A DNA stretch of 64,000 nt from Firmicutes bacterium AF25-13AC (GTDB lineage: Bacteria > Bacillota > Clostridia > Lachnospirales > Lachnospiraceae), in contig QUFP01000007.1 in NCBI GenBank assembly GCA_003478935.1, positions 1 to 64,000 of the forward strand, read 5' to 3'. Below the pieces are notes generated by a model. It saw only the letters and a list, made by a program, of their open reading frames with translations. It searched no databases and was not told where the DNA came from. Positions within the stretch are counted from its first letter, which is position 1, and every line of letters begins with the position of its first letter. Positions 10,794 through 20,115 of the stretch are shown here, in pieces. The position numbers and the translations under genes are program-made.

Positions 10794-12497
10794 TTACTCT
10801 GCTGTTGCTGCCTCTCTTGCATCTACTACTGCCTGATACTTATCTGTATCAAACTCAACAAGCTGGTCCCATCCAAGACCTTCAAGTGTAACACACATTT
10901 CATCCCACATCTGATCAAATTCAGCATCATCTGATGCAAAGATTGCCTGCCAGGATGTTGCCTTGACCTGATCGCCACACTGACTTCTGATCAGCGCGAT
11001 ATCGGTTGTATCAATTGGAAGTACAAGGTTTACACTCGGAACAGGATTAAGCATTCCATTTTCCTCCAGATATGAAACTTCAGTTTCAGAACCAAACTTC
11101 TCACTCCACTCTTTGTTTGTTGCTGTGTTATTTTTTTCAAGGAAGGATGCCCAGTAATCACTTCCAAATGTCTCTCCTGTTTCTGGATTCATCTCAATAC
11201 TTGCAACAAGCCACTGATTTACCTGGTTATTTCCATCAGTCCAGGAACCGCCGCCAAGTTCTTCTGGTACCTGAGGATCATCTGCAAATCTTGTCATACC
11301 AGCATCTGTCAGTGTATATGTACCATCATCATTTACAGTATAAATAAAGCCTTCCTGACCAATATGCTGCATAGTCAGACCTTCTGGTGAGCAAAGCCAA
11401 TCCATAAATTCAAGGATACGCGCCTTATCTTCATCTGACACGTTAGAACCAACTGCCCATGCACGGCCATCGCCATAGTAGGTATCTGATGCCTGATAAA
11501 TATTCAGATCTTCTAGCGGAATACCACGATAATTCTGACGAGCCTCGCCCTTATCTGGTGAATTCCAGAAACCATACTGCCAGTTGTACCAGAACAGATG
11601 AACTCTTCCCTGACGCATCTTGTCACATGCTGCATTCCAGTCCTGTGTAGCGGAATCTGGGTCAACCAGTCCCATCTGATTTGCCTTATATAAGAACTTT
11701 AACATCTTATAGTAAGCGCCGTCTTTATCAGTTAATGGTGTGATGGAATTATCTGTTCCCAGTAAAATAGAACCATTTACTTCCTGACCATACCACTTTG
11801 TAAGCTGATTTACATTCTCAATACTTGTGTTATCCCAATCTGGCCATAAGCTCAGTGCGTATGTCTTATCTCCAGCCTCATTTGTCGGATAAGCATCCTG
11901 AATCTTCTTTAAGGTATCTAACAGATCGTCAAGATTTTTCATCTCTGGTGCGCCAACTTCTACATAATGATCCCACCGAAGTCTTGGCATTATAGCTACA
12001 GTATCTTCCTTGTACTCAGTCGGTCCATTGGAGTTCATCTCTGCCGGAATTGCATAAACGCCTTCCTTTCCGATTACTTCATTTATCGCATCATTAAACA
12101 GACTAATCTGCTCTTCATATTTCATGAGATTCTCATAATTTGGAAGATCCTCGCTGATATCTGCGATCAGACCTACATCAACACAATCCTGCATATCTGC
12201 ATTATCCAGAATAATAATATCACCCAGATCACCAGATGCACATCGTGTCTGGTAAAGAGATGCTGCATCACCAGATACCTGCGGCGCAACGATGTTTAAC
12301 TCGATGTTGAAACGATCCTTGATTTCCTTTGCGTACCATCCAGTCTGCATACCCTGATAGTTTGCTGCCACATCGTAAACTTCGATTGTCAGGGTTTCAT
12401 CATGATTCACTTCTGGTGCTGCCCACGCATTCATTGGAAGTGCGCCTGCTGCCATCATCGCTGCCATTGCCATGCTTGCTACATTTTTCTTTTTCAT
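10794..12497 (-). CDS. Extracellular solute-binding protein of sugar ABC transporter
   Basis: Family-1 type carbohydrate-binding protein of 567 residues, the size seen in LplA/YtcQ-like proteins. A signal peptide is clear (MKKKNVASMAMAAMMAAGALPMN, then AWAAPE), but no Cys lipobox is visible: the cleavage region looks like a signal peptidase I site. Most Gram-positive binding proteins are lipoproteins, so this one may be anchored differently or released. The mature protein has the usual mixed alpha/beta pattern with many Trp and Asp residues (FWYNWQYGFWNS), consistent with sugar stacking. The start follows AAAGGAGGATTTTACT. It is encoded directly after two permease genes and captures oligosaccharides for them. 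Confidence 0.87.
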   Translation of the reverse strand: MKKKNVASMAMAAMMAAGALPMNAWAAPEVNHDETLTIEVYDVAANYQGMQTGWYAKEIKDRFNIELNIVAPQVSGDAASLYQTRCASGDLGDIIILDNADMQDCVDVGLIADISEDLPNYENLMKYEEQISLFNDAINEVIGKEGVYAIPAEMNSNGPTEYKEDTVAIMPRLRWDHYVEVGAPEMKNLDDLLDTLKKIQDAYPTNEAGDKTYALSLWPDWDNTSIENVNQLTKWYGQEVNGSILLGTDNSITPLTDKDGAYYKMLKFLYKANQMGLVDPDSATQDWNAACDKMRQGRVHLFWYNWQYGFWNSPDKGEARQNYRGIPLEDLNIYQASDTYYGDGRAWAVGSNVSDEDKARILEFMDWLCSPEGLTMQHIGQEGFIYTVNDDGTYTLTDAGMTRFADDPQVPEELGGGSWTDGNNQVNQWLVASIEMNPETGETFGSDYWASFLEKNNTATNKEWSEKFGSETEVSYLEENGMLNPVPSVNLVLPIDTTDIALIRSQCGDQVKATSWQAIFASDDAEFDQMWDEMCVTLEGLGWDQLVEFDTDKYQAVVDAREAATAE

Positions 12498-12582
12498 AGT
12501 AAAATCCTCCTTTTTGATTTTCTTTGATTTTTACTTTAATCTTTCTTTATTTCCTATTACTTTAATTTTTCCTTTTGACCCT

Positions 12583-13515
12583 TTAGCCCTTAACTGCTCC
12601 TACCATAATACCCTTTACAAAATATCGCTGGAAAATCGGGTATACAAACATGATTGGTGCAACAACCAAAATCGTAACAGTCATACGCACACTCGTCGCT
12701 GTCTGTGCTGTTGCGGAAGCAGCTGCCATAGCGCCTGAGCTTGCAGAACTGTTTGCCAGTGCCTTTAAGGAGCTTGCCTGATTCAAATACTGATACAAAA
12801 TAAACTGCAGCGGATACAGCTTCGTATCTGTCATTAAAAGAAGTGTATCCTGAAATGCATTCCACTGATTAACTGCTGAGAAAATAGCAACTGTTGCCAT
12901 AATCGGCTTAATAACAGGAATCATAATCTTCAAAAATACTTTTATAGTTCCTGCACCATCAATCTCTGCTGCCTCCTGAAGTTCCTTTGGAACAGACTCC
13001 ACAAACGTCTTTGTCAGGATAATGTTAAATGGAGAAACAATTGCCGGCAAAATATAACCAAGGAAGTTATTTGTAAGATGCATATTTTTCATTGTCAAAA
13101 ACCATGGGATAATTCCTGCATTAAAGTACATCGTTGCAACTAAAATTCTGTACCAGAACTTTTTGTGCCACATATCTTCCTGAGTAAACATATAACCTAA
13201 GAATGCTGATGCACCTACAGTACAAAATGTTCCGATTACTGTTCTTCCAAGAGAAATTTTTGCTGCCTGAAATAAACCGTCAATCTTTAGTGCGCTCACA
13301 TAATTCTGAAAATGAATTCCTCTCGGCCAGAAAAGAATCACGCCTCTGGCGCTTAAATCATTTGCACTGATTGTATTGATAAAGATGTAGTAAAACGGAT
13401 ATACACAGACCAGCGCGCACAGGCTGAATATGATGTAACAGACAACACCGACCATACGGTCGCCGAAGCTTTCCTTCATCTTTGTCTTATGTTGATGAAC
13501 TTGTTTCTTTTTCAT
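12583..13515 (-). CDS. Sugar ABC transporter permease (YtcP/LplC type)
   Basis: Integral membrane permease of 310 residues with about six hydrophobic segments. The cytoplasmic EAA loop that contacts the ATPase is EAAEIDGAGTIKVFLKIMIP. The N-terminal part ends in FINTISANDLSARGVILFWP, typical for the LplC/YtcP subfamily that imports complex oligosaccharides. It lies 22 bases after the partner permease gene and 85 bases before the binding-protein gene. No ATP-binding subunit is encoded in this window, so a shared MsmK-like ATPase elsewhere is presumed. Confidence 0.9.
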   Translation of the reverse strand: MKKKQVHQHKTKMKESFGDRMVGVVCYIIFSLCALVCVYPFYYIFINTISANDLSARGVILFWPRGIHFQNYVSALKIDGLFQAAKISLGRTVIGTFCTVGASAFLGYMFTQEDMWHKKFWYRILVATMYFNAGIIPWFLTMKNMHLTNNFLGYILPAIVSPFNIILTKTFVESVPKELQEAAEIDGAGTIKVFLKIMIPVIKPIMATVAIFSAVNQWNAFQDTLLLMTDTKLYPLQFILYQYLNQASSLKALANSSASSGAMAAASATAQTATSVRMTVTILVVAPIMFVYPIFQRYFVKGIMVGAVKG

Positions 13516-13537
13516 CTAAGCTGCCCTCCGATCCAAG

Positions 13538-14470
13538 TTAGATAAAGCTCTCGCCGCGTACCTTCTTCGAGAAGGTATTTGCACCTACAAGAAGAATTAC
13601 ACTGACTACACTCTTTAACATACTAATTGCAACAGATACGGAATAGCTTCCGCTTCCCATTGCGGTATTATATACGTAAAGATCAAGTACCTGAATGTAC
13701 TGTTTGTTAAATGCGTTCTGGAATACGTAATACTGCTCCATTCCGTTGTTTAAGAAGTTTGCAATGTTAATCATCAGCAAAACAAAATAAGTCGGAATCA
13801 AACTTGGAATTGTAATATGATGAATCAGCTGCATACGGTTTGCACCGTCAACCTTTGCTGCCTGAAACAGCTCATCATCAATACCAGAAATTGCTGCTAT
13901 GTACATAATTGCCGCCCAGCCAAGATTCTTCCAAGTCAGCCACAGCCACTGAGTAAACCAAACATGCTTCGTAGACTGTAAAAACAAAATTGGCTCTGTT
14001 GTAAATCCAAGCTTCATTAACAATGTATTTGCCATACCTGTACTGTTAAACAAGCTGAATGCAACTGAATATACAAGAACCCAGCTGACGAAGTTTGGAA
14101 GTGTGGTAACAGTCTGGACAAACTTACGAAACTTCACGCAGCGAATCTCATTTAAAAATACAGCAAACAACATCGGAAGCCATGATGTACCAAGTGTTAA
14201 CGCACTCATCGCAAATGTATTTTTTAATACCTGAACAATCTGCTTGATTTTAATATCGTTCTCAACCAGTGACTTAAACCATTTTAAGCCAACAAACTGC
14301 GCCTCAGAAAATGGCTTCGGCGGACGATAATCATAAAATGCGTAAATCCATCCGTATAACGGATAGTAACTGAATATAAGTACCAGTGCAATGAAAGGTG
14401 CTACATACAAAAACAACCGTATGGACTTCCATTTTCTTCTCGTCATCTTTTTCTTTCCCAACTGTTCCAC
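13538..14470 (-). CDS. Sugar ABC transporter permease (LplB type)
   Basis: Integral membrane permease of 310 residues, with a basic N-terminus, about six membrane spans and the EAA loop FQAAKVDGANRMQLIHHITI. The motif LIFSYYPLYGWIYAFYDYRPP near the first span is characteristic of the LplB subfamily. It is the first gene of the leftward operon and is preceded by a consensus promoter. With the next permease and the solute-binding protein it forms the import system for the polymer fragments processed by the GH51, GH43, esterase and GH31 enzymes. Confidence 0.9.
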   Translation of the reverse strand: MEQLGKKKMTRRKWKSIRLFLYVAPFIALVLIFSYYPLYGWIYAFYDYRPPKPFSEAQFVGLKWFKSLVENDIKIKQIVQVLKNTFAMSALTLGTSWLPMLFAVFLNEIRCVKFRKFVQTVTTLPNFVSWVLVYSVAFSLFNSTGMANTLLMKLGFTTEPILFLQSTKHVWFTQWLWLTWKNLGWAAIMYIAAISGIDDELFQAAKVDGANRMQLIHHITIPSLIPTYFVLLMINIANFLNNGMEQYYVFQNAFNKQYIQVLDLYVYNTAMGSGSYSVSVAISMLKSVVSVILLVGANTFSKKVRGESFI

Positions 14471-14718
14471 TACCTTTCTTTTTTATTTGGTGTAACGTTT
14501 TTCTTTGGTTAATCTCATTATGTCACTTTGCAGGTATTTTGTCAATACCTAATTTGTTTTTATTTTTATATTTGTCTATTTTGCATATTTATTTTTATAT
14601 TCTTTATGCATTCAGCCTGTTTTTTTGTGTTGTTTTAGCATTCTACTGTTTGTTTAACGTTACTCTTTTACATTTTGCAAAATACTAACTATTCCGATCC
14701 CAATTTACAAAATCATGC
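14471..14718 (-). promoter_or_regulatory. Control region of the oligosaccharide-use operon
   Basis: This roughly 250-base region holds a sigma-A promoter, with TTGACA at 14540-14545 and CATAAT at 14517-14522 (minus strand, 17-base spacer). Two short palindromic motifs flank it: GTAACGTT at 14492-14499, just downstream of the predicted start of transcription, and TAACGTTA at 14655-14662, about 140 bases upstream. Motifs with a central AACGTT fit LacI-family operators, and the LacI gene is adjacent, so two-site repression with looping is plausible. Binding itself is inference. Confidence 0.65.
14517..14545 (-). promoter_or_regulatory. Promoter of the ABC transporter/glycosidase operon
   Basis: TTGACA, 17-base spacer, CATAAT on the minus strand. 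Transcription would start near 14510, giving a leader of about 40 bases before the LplB-type permease. Confidence 0.75.
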
Positions 14719-14748
14719 AAAAAAAGGAGCAGCCTTACCGACTGCTCC
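14719..14748 (-). terminator. Terminator of the lacI-family gene
   Basis: Minus-strand stem GGAGCAG/CTGCTCC with a 9-base loop followed by seven T. It separates the regulator gene from the operon promoter. Confidence 0.88.
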
Positions 14749-14773
14749 TCTAATTTGTTTAACATTTTTATTC

Positions 14774-15835
14774 TTACTCATTTCGCTTTGGAACTGACTC
14801 ACGTATTTTTATCTCACATGGAATTTTAATGTGCTTTACCGTATCACTATCAGCTCCATTATCATCACTGTCCTGCTTTTCTATCTTTTCAAACAACAGT
14901 CTTGCCGATTCTGTTCCAACCTCAAGAAGAGGAAGGCGGCTGCTTGTCATCTTGGGAATATACCAGTTTGCAATCTTCTCATTATCAAATCCAGTAACAG
15001 CAATATCCTTTCCCACTTCAAGTCCCATATCATGAATGCAGTTATACACACCGCCTGCCATCCAGTCTGACATACAAAAAATCGCATCTACCCCAGCATT
15101 CACTAACTTAGCTGTCATCGTATATGCCTTTTCAGGCTTCCAATTTGCATCAAGAACCCATGACGGATTATACGGAATACCTGCTTCAAACAGTGCTCGC
15201 TGACAGCCAAGCAAACGGCGTTTTGCATGAATATTGTCAGCACGTCCGCTTATCACTCCAAGCTTTCTGTATCCTTGTGCTAAAATATAGCTCACCATCT
15301 GATAGCCGCCTTCCTCATCATCGATCTCAACAGAAGTCATACTTTCATCTGAGCAGCAATAAGCTAGTACAAGCGGCATGTCTGTTTTTTTCTCAAACAG
15401 ATGTATCTCTCGCTCATGACCTGCTACATATATCAGTCCATCTGCCTTAATGCTTACAAGCTCCTTCATAGCTGGATCTAATACACTATGGATTAACGTT
15501 TCATCATTGTACCATTTATCTTGCCATCTTGAATACAGCCTAAGATTCTGCAGAAGGACACGATACTTTTTTTCCTCACAATATTTCATAATGCCCTCGA
15601 CAATCTCCGGCGTCGTAAACTGCTCGAGATCCTCAGTGATAACACCAATTGTCTGAGTGCGCTGTCTGCGCAGCCCCTGCGCGAAGTAATTTGGATGATA
15701 CCCAAGTTCCTCGATCGCTTCCATTACTTTTTTACGTGTCTCATCCCTGACCTTTTTGGGACTATTATTTACAATATTTGACACCGTTGTAACTGAAACA
15801 CCGCAGTGCTGCGCAATTTCCTTTAAAGTAACCAT
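14774..15835 (-). CDS. LacI family transcriptional regulator
   Basis: Repressor of 353 residues. The N-terminal helix-turn-helix is canonical (TLKEIAQHCGVSVTTVSNIV, then hinge HPNYFAQGLRRQRTQTIGVI), followed by a periplasmic-binding-like sugar sensor domain with VTGFDNEKIANWYIPKMTS near the end. The start at 15835 has GGGAGGAAATCGTA before it; the longer frame to 15904 overlaps its own promoter. Its position upstream of the operon and the AACGTT palindromes around the operon promoter suggest that it represses the transporter and glycosidase genes until an arabinose- or xylose-containing signal is bound. The effector is unknown. Confidence 0.88.
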   Translation of the reverse strand: MVTLKEIAQHCGVSVTTVSNIVNNSPKKVRDETRKKVMEAIEELGYHPNYFAQGLRRQRTQTIGVITEDLEQFTTPEIVEGIMKYCEEKKYRVLLQNLRLYSRWQDKWYNDETLIHSVLDPAMKELVSIKADGLIYVAGHEREIHLFEKKTDMPLVLAYCCSDESMTSVEIDDEEGGYQMVSYILAQGYRKLGVISGRADNIHAKRRLLGCQRALFEAGIPYNPSWVLDANWKPEKAYTMTAKLVNAGVDAIFCMSDWMAGGVYNCIHDMGLEVGKDIAVTGFDNEKIANWYIPKMTSSRLPLLEVGTESARLLFEKIEKQDSDDNGADSDTVKHIKIPCEIKIRESVPKRNE

Positions 15836-15875
15836 TACGATTTCCTCCCGCTTTTGTTTTCCCTGTTGTTTCTTT

Positions 15876-15904
15876 ATGTTAACACAAGAGCGAAATTTTA
15901 TCAA
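15876..15904 (-). promoter_or_regulatory. Promoter of the lacI-family gene
   Basis: On the minus strand TTGATA (15899-15904), 17-base spacer, TAACAT (15876-15881). It overlaps the stop codon of the MATE gene, so the regulator is likely transcribed separately. Confidence 0.6.
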
Positions 15905-17293
15905 TCACCTTTTTTTACCTGCACACCTACTTCAAGAATCTTATCAAAGCGTGTTAAGAATGTAATTGTCGTTACAGTTGCTGCCAAAATATCGCTGATT
16001 GGCTCTGCTAAAAAGACAGCAAATACCTTGTCTGCCAAGAAGCACGGCAAAATAAATATAAGCGGAATCAACAGCACAATTTTTCTTAAGCATGCCAAAA
16101 GCAGACTGACCTTCGCCTGACCAAGTGCCATAAAGCTTTGCTGACAACTCACTTGAAAACCAATTGAGAATATACCGCCATATAAATGTGAAGTGCCCAT
16201 GAAGTGTAATCTACTAGACTCGTATCTGATGTAAATAAACCTGCAAACAGCTGTGGTACAATCATCATGACTAGCCATCCGGCAATGGTAAATGCAGCGC
16301 ACACAAAAACTGAGTAAAGAAGGCCTTCTTTACTCGATCCTTGTTTCCAGCTCCGAAGTTATAGCTTATGATTGGCTGACCGCCTTGGCAGATACCCTGA
16401 AGAGGCATTGTAATAAGCTGATTCACACTTGTGATAATAGTCATCGCACCAACTGCCACATCACCGCCATAACGGGCAAGACTTGATGTAAAGCTGATCG
16501 ACAAAAGGCTCTCTGTGGAAATCATTACAAAGCTCGAAATACCAAGTGCAAGACACGGTCCAAACACCTTCGGGTCTAGCTTCATATTAGACAGCTTTAA
16601 TTTCAGGATTGTCTTCTCTCCTGTCAAAAAACGAAGCACCCAGATGGCACCAACTGCCTGACTTAAAACAGTTGCTATTGCTGCACCGCGCACCCCCATA
16701 TCAAACACAAAAATAAAAATCGGGTCAAGTATAACGTTAATGACTGCACCAATCAAAGTCGTCATCATGCTAATTTTAGAAAAGCCCTGTGTTGTGATAA
16801 ACAGATTCATTCCAAGAACAATCAGCACAAAAATACTTCCAAAAATATAAATTCGCGCGTACTCAACTGCATACGGCAGCGTTGCATCACTAGCTCCAAA
16901 TAAAATAAGAAGCCTTGGTGCAAAAATAGAAAATAAAATGGTAAGTCCAACTGCAAAAATTAAAATCAATGAAAAGCAGTTTGCCATGATCTTCTCTGCC
17001 GTTTCATTGTCCTTCTTTCCCATGAATATTGCTGCTCTTGGTGCTCCGCCTGAACCAGACAGCATAGCAAACGCATTTATCAGCATTAAAATTGGTGCAA
17101 ACAAGCCAACACCAGTAAGCGCTGCCGCACCTATTCCCGGAATATGTCCGATGTAAATTCTGTCTACAATGTTGTAAAGCAAATTGACAATCTGTGCGAC
17201 AACAACCGGAATCGCAAGCTGTGCAAGAAGTTTTGGTATGCTTCCCTTTCCCAAATCCCGCGTTCTTGCCTGTGGTTTTGTTTTCTCTTCCAT
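15901..17293 (-). CDS. MATE family efflux transporter (two frameshifts)
   Basis: Multidrug/toxin extrusion antiporter, normally about 450 residues with 12 membrane spans. The main frame from 17293 (MEEKTKPQARTRDLGKGS, RBS AAGGAGAAAAATT) shows MATE motifs such as LAIPVVVAQIVNLLYNIVDR and GICQGGQPIISYNFGAGN, then stops early at 16271. The missing part is present in the other two frames: VCAAFTIAGWLVMMIVPQLF, then GIFSIGFQVSCQQSFMALGQ to the stop at 15901. Adding one base at the A-run 16305-16309 and one at about 16175-16179 restores a full protein. Two indels could mean a true pseudogene or low sequence quality. If functional it exports cationic drugs or metabolites using ion gradients. Confidence 0.8.
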
Positions 17294-17521
17294 AATTTTT
17301 CTCCTTTTTTTCTTCCCCAAACTGTCGCTTTTTCTTTTTAACATTTTTGTAACTATTCAGAACCCCATTCGCAAAATCGCATCTTCGATGCTTCTATTTT
17401 GCTCATGTAGTTACCATTTTTTAAAGCCCCGAAGAAGCATTTACCGCTCCAACGAGGCTTTTTGCCTGTTTGTAATCAATCAGACAATACTCTTTGTTAT
17501 TATCCTATCTACAAGAATGTT
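17294..17521. other. Intergenic region with hairpin
   Basis: Between the PPIase end and the MATE start. A stem formed by AAAGCC(C/T)CG and CG(A/G)GGCTTT spans about 17425-17463; pairing is better for the minus-strand RNA, but no T-run follows, so its role as the terminator of the PPIase gene is tentative. Confidence 0.35.
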
Positions 17522-18774
17522 TTACTCTGCCTCAGAAGATGCTTCCTCTGTGGAAATCTCCTCGGAAGACACCTCAGAAGATGCCTCCTCAGAAACTTCT
17601 TCTGAAGACTCCTCTTCCATCTCGACTAAGGTTACGTTCTCTGAAAGCTTTCCTAACACATAATCAGTGCTTGCTGCAAACATTACATATGGCTCACCAT
17701 AAACACCAACTGCCTTCTCGTAGTCCTCATCAGTAAAGTTTAAAGATTCCTTTGCAATATCTGCTGTCATCTCCCAACCTCAGTTTCCATAACGGCCTGC
17801 AGTACAAGATAGTTTCCTGCATATGTCTTGCACATATCCCTGAAGGAATCCTCATCAAGTCCATTTGCAGATAAGAAAGCATCTATTCCTACACCGTACA
17901 TAGATGCGATAGAGGTATAATACTGATAACGCTCATTGTAAACTGTATCAACAACCTCTTCCGGTACATCTTTGATCTCGGAATTTTCTACTACATACTG
18001 GAACAGTGCGTTATACATGTTCTGCTTGTACAGATTGTCATAGACGCTCTGACGATATGCCTCTGCGCTCTCATAATCTGGCAGATTCTCAGCGATAAAA
18101 TCATCATCAAACTCTGGTGTTATCTTCTCTTCGATGTAGTTTATAGTGATATTGAAAACAGCATCCTTGCCGCTTAAATCTGTGTTTTTAGTATATGGAT
18201 CTGGGAATGTAACATTGATATCAAAGTTCTCTCCCGGTGCATGACCGATCAGCTGATCTAAAAATCCATCAATAAAGCTTGTTACGCCAATGGTAACAGT
18301 TGCACCTTTTCCGTCAGTGCTTCCGCCCTCAAACTCAACACCATCAACAGAACCTACATAATCAATATTTACAGTATCACCATCCTCGATCAGACGATTT
18401 TCATCAGTGATCTGGTTTGTCTTTGTATAAGAGCTTAATGTCTTATCAATCTGGCTCTGCACAGCCTCATCAGATGGAATGATTTCATCTGACAGCTCCA
18501 TATGGGAATAATCAAGCAGCGTTACATAATCAAGTGCCTTCACACCTTCAAAAAATCCCTTTTCATCATAGCCTTCGCTATAATCAAATGCCTTTGTCTC
18601 TGCTTCGCTAGACTCTTCCTCAGCATCAGTATCCTCTTCTGATGCAACCTCTGATACAACCTCAGTTGCCTCTTCTGTGCTTGTCTCCTCTGCAAATGCT
18701 GCTGCAGGAGTCATAGCTACTGCCATGCTCATACCGAGTGCTGCTGCTAAAAATCTTCTTCTCATTACCTTCAC
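17522..18774 (-). CDS. Secreted trigger-factor-like peptidyl-prolyl isomerase (frameshifted)
   Basis: Extracytoplasmic foldase made of a signal peptide (RRRFLAAALGMSMAVAMTPA, then AAFAEE), an acidic Ser/Glu-rich linker, an FKBP domain (VNIDYVGSVDGVEFEGG, PGENFDINVTFPDPY) and a trigger-factor C-terminal helical domain. The frame from 18774 stops at 17767. The rest (MTADIAKESLNFTDEDYEKA) continues in the next frame from 17770 to 17522 and ends in a long Ser/Glu tail. One extra base at about 17771-17778 joins them. The four-base ATGA overlap could also allow coupled translation of two chains, but domain continuity favours one protein. It probably assists folding or turnover of exported proteins. 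Confidence 0.78.
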
Positions 18775-18888
18775 CTGTCCTGATTCAGTGTTCAGGACTC
18801 CCTTTCTTTGAATGACATGAATTCATTCTATCACAAATTTATGCGTTTGAAAACCAATTGAGTAAAATTTCATTCAATTTTCACAGAT

Positions 18889-19335
18889 TTACCATTCTCT
18901 GCTATCCCAGATTACCGTGAACGGACCATCATTTTCGAGTGATACTTTCATTTCTGCTCCAAAAATACCATGCTCGACTTTGCCAAATTCTTTTCGGCAC
19001 TCCTCTAAAAAATATTCGTATAAGCGCTCTGCCTCTGCTGGGGAACCTGCCTGCGTAAAGCTTGGGCGATTACCTTTTTTGCAGTCGGCATACAGCGTAA
19101 ACTGTGATACTACAAGCACCTCACCGCCTACATCCTCGATTGAACGATTGATTTTTCCTTCTTCATCTGAAAAAATGCGCAGCTTATGAAGCTTTTTTAC
19201 ATAGCGTTCCACCATTGACTCATCGTCGCCTTGTCCAACACCAAGAAGAACAAGATAACCTTTTTGGATTTCTCCTGTTACTTTACCCTCTACTGTCACA
19301 CTTGCATGATTTACTCTTTGAATTACAAGTTTCAT
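18889..19335 (-). CDS. dtd: D-aminoacyl-tRNA deacylase
   Basis: Cytosolic proofreading enzyme of 148 residues that hydrolyses D-aminoacyl-tRNA, protecting translation from D-amino acids. The N-terminus [17 protein letters not shown], the motif [17 protein letters not shown] and the C-terminal GPFTVIWDS match the family; many orthologues have GPVT at that site. The start at 19335 is used because the longer frame to 19407 would read through the xpt terminator hairpin and no other Met begins the conserved fold. Confidence 0.95.
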   Translation of the reverse strand: MKLVIQRVNHASVTVEGKVTGEIQKGYLVLLGVGQGDDESMVERYVKKLHKLRIFSDEEGKINRSIEDVGGEVLVVSQFTLYADCKKGNRPSFTQAGSPAEAERLYEYFLEECRKEFGKVEHGIFGAEMKVSLENDGPFTVIWDSREW

Positions 19336-19379
19336 AATCTTTTTTCCTCTGTCTGCTGTTCTTATATACTTCAAATGTA

Positions 19380-19404
19380 AAACCCAGAGGAATCCCCTGG
19401 GTTT
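19380..19404 (-). terminator. Terminator-like hairpin after xpt
   Basis: AAACCCAG/CTGGGTTT stem followed on the minus strand by TTACATTT. The T-tract is imperfect, so termination may be partial and dtd may be read through. Confidence 0.5.
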
Positions 19405-19421
19405 CATTTGCTTTTCCTTTA

Positions 19422-20003
19422 TTACTGCTCTCTGAAGAAAATTTCTCCAGTCTCTGCATTCATTCCATCTACAATTGCCAGAGACTCTACGCGAATACCC
19501 TTGCTGCGGATTAAATCGCCGCCCTTCTGGAAGCCCTTCTCGATTGCAATACCAACACCCTCGATTGTAGCACCAGAGCTTTTTACAATATCAATCAGTC
19601 CCTCTAATGCACATCCATTTGCCAAAAAATCATCAATGATAAGTACATGATCTTCTGGAGAAAGGAACTTTTTAGAAACAATCACATCATAAATTCTGCG
19701 GTGTGTAAAAGACTGAATCTTTGTGGAATAAACATCACCGTCAAGATTAATGCTCTGAGTCTTCTTTGCAAATACAACTGGTACATGGAAATACTGTGCT
19801 ACAACACAGGCTATACCGATACCGCTCGCTTCAATTGTGAGGATCTTATTGACTGGACAACCCTCATACAGTCTCTTAAATTCTTTTCCCATCTCTGAAA
19901 ACAGTTCGATATCCATCTGATGGTTTAAAAAGCTGTCAACCTTTAATACATTTCCTGGTTTTACAATACCATCCTTGCGAATTCTTTCTTCTAACAGTTT
20001 CAT
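19422..20003 (-). CDS. xpt: Xanthine phosphoribosyltransferase
   Basis: Purine salvage enzyme of 193 residues that makes XMP from xanthine and PRPP. Sequence features are [37 protein letters not shown] and the PRPP-binding loop [11 protein letters not shown]; the length is exactly that of bacterial Xpt. No clear guanine riboswitch was recognised in the 112 bases upstream, unlike in many Bacillota; only a GGCTGCCG/CGGTAGCC hairpin is present. Confidence 0.95.
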   Translation of the reverse strand: MKLLEERIRKDGIVKPGNVLKVDSFLNHQMDIELFSEMGKEFKRLYEGCPVNKILTIEASGIGIACVVAQYFHVPVVFAKKTQSINLDGDVYSTKIQSFTHRRIYDVIVSKKFLSPEDHVLIIDDFLANGCALEGLIDIVKSSGATIEGVGIAIEKGFQKGGDLIRSKGIRVESLAIVDGMNAETGEIFFREQ

Positions 20004-20072
20004 AATGTTCCTTACCGCCCTTCTGATTAGTGTCTCTTCATATTTTGTCTATGTATAGTTGTATCAAAGGCT

Positions 20073-20095
20073 ACCGGATATCGGCAGCCTATTAT
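20073..20095 (-). other. Hairpin between dehydrogenase and xpt genes
   Basis: GGCTGCCG/CGGTAGCC with a 5-base loop on the minus strand, preceded by a GGTATAAT sequence. It could be a weak terminator of the upstream gene or part of the xpt leader; the tail (TTTGATAC) is short. Confidence 0.35.
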
Positions 20096-20115
20096 ACCAT
20101 GTTGTCTTTTAGGGT

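Noticed and set aside
17767..17770. Programmed frameshift or two separate coupled genes at the ATGA overlap in the PPIase
   Set aside because: Domain continuity and the many other single-base indels in the window favour a simple missing base; kept only as an alternative.
20004..20115. Guanine (purine) riboswitch before xpt
   Set aside because: Expected by analogy, but the conserved loop sequences were not found; only a simple hairpin is present.
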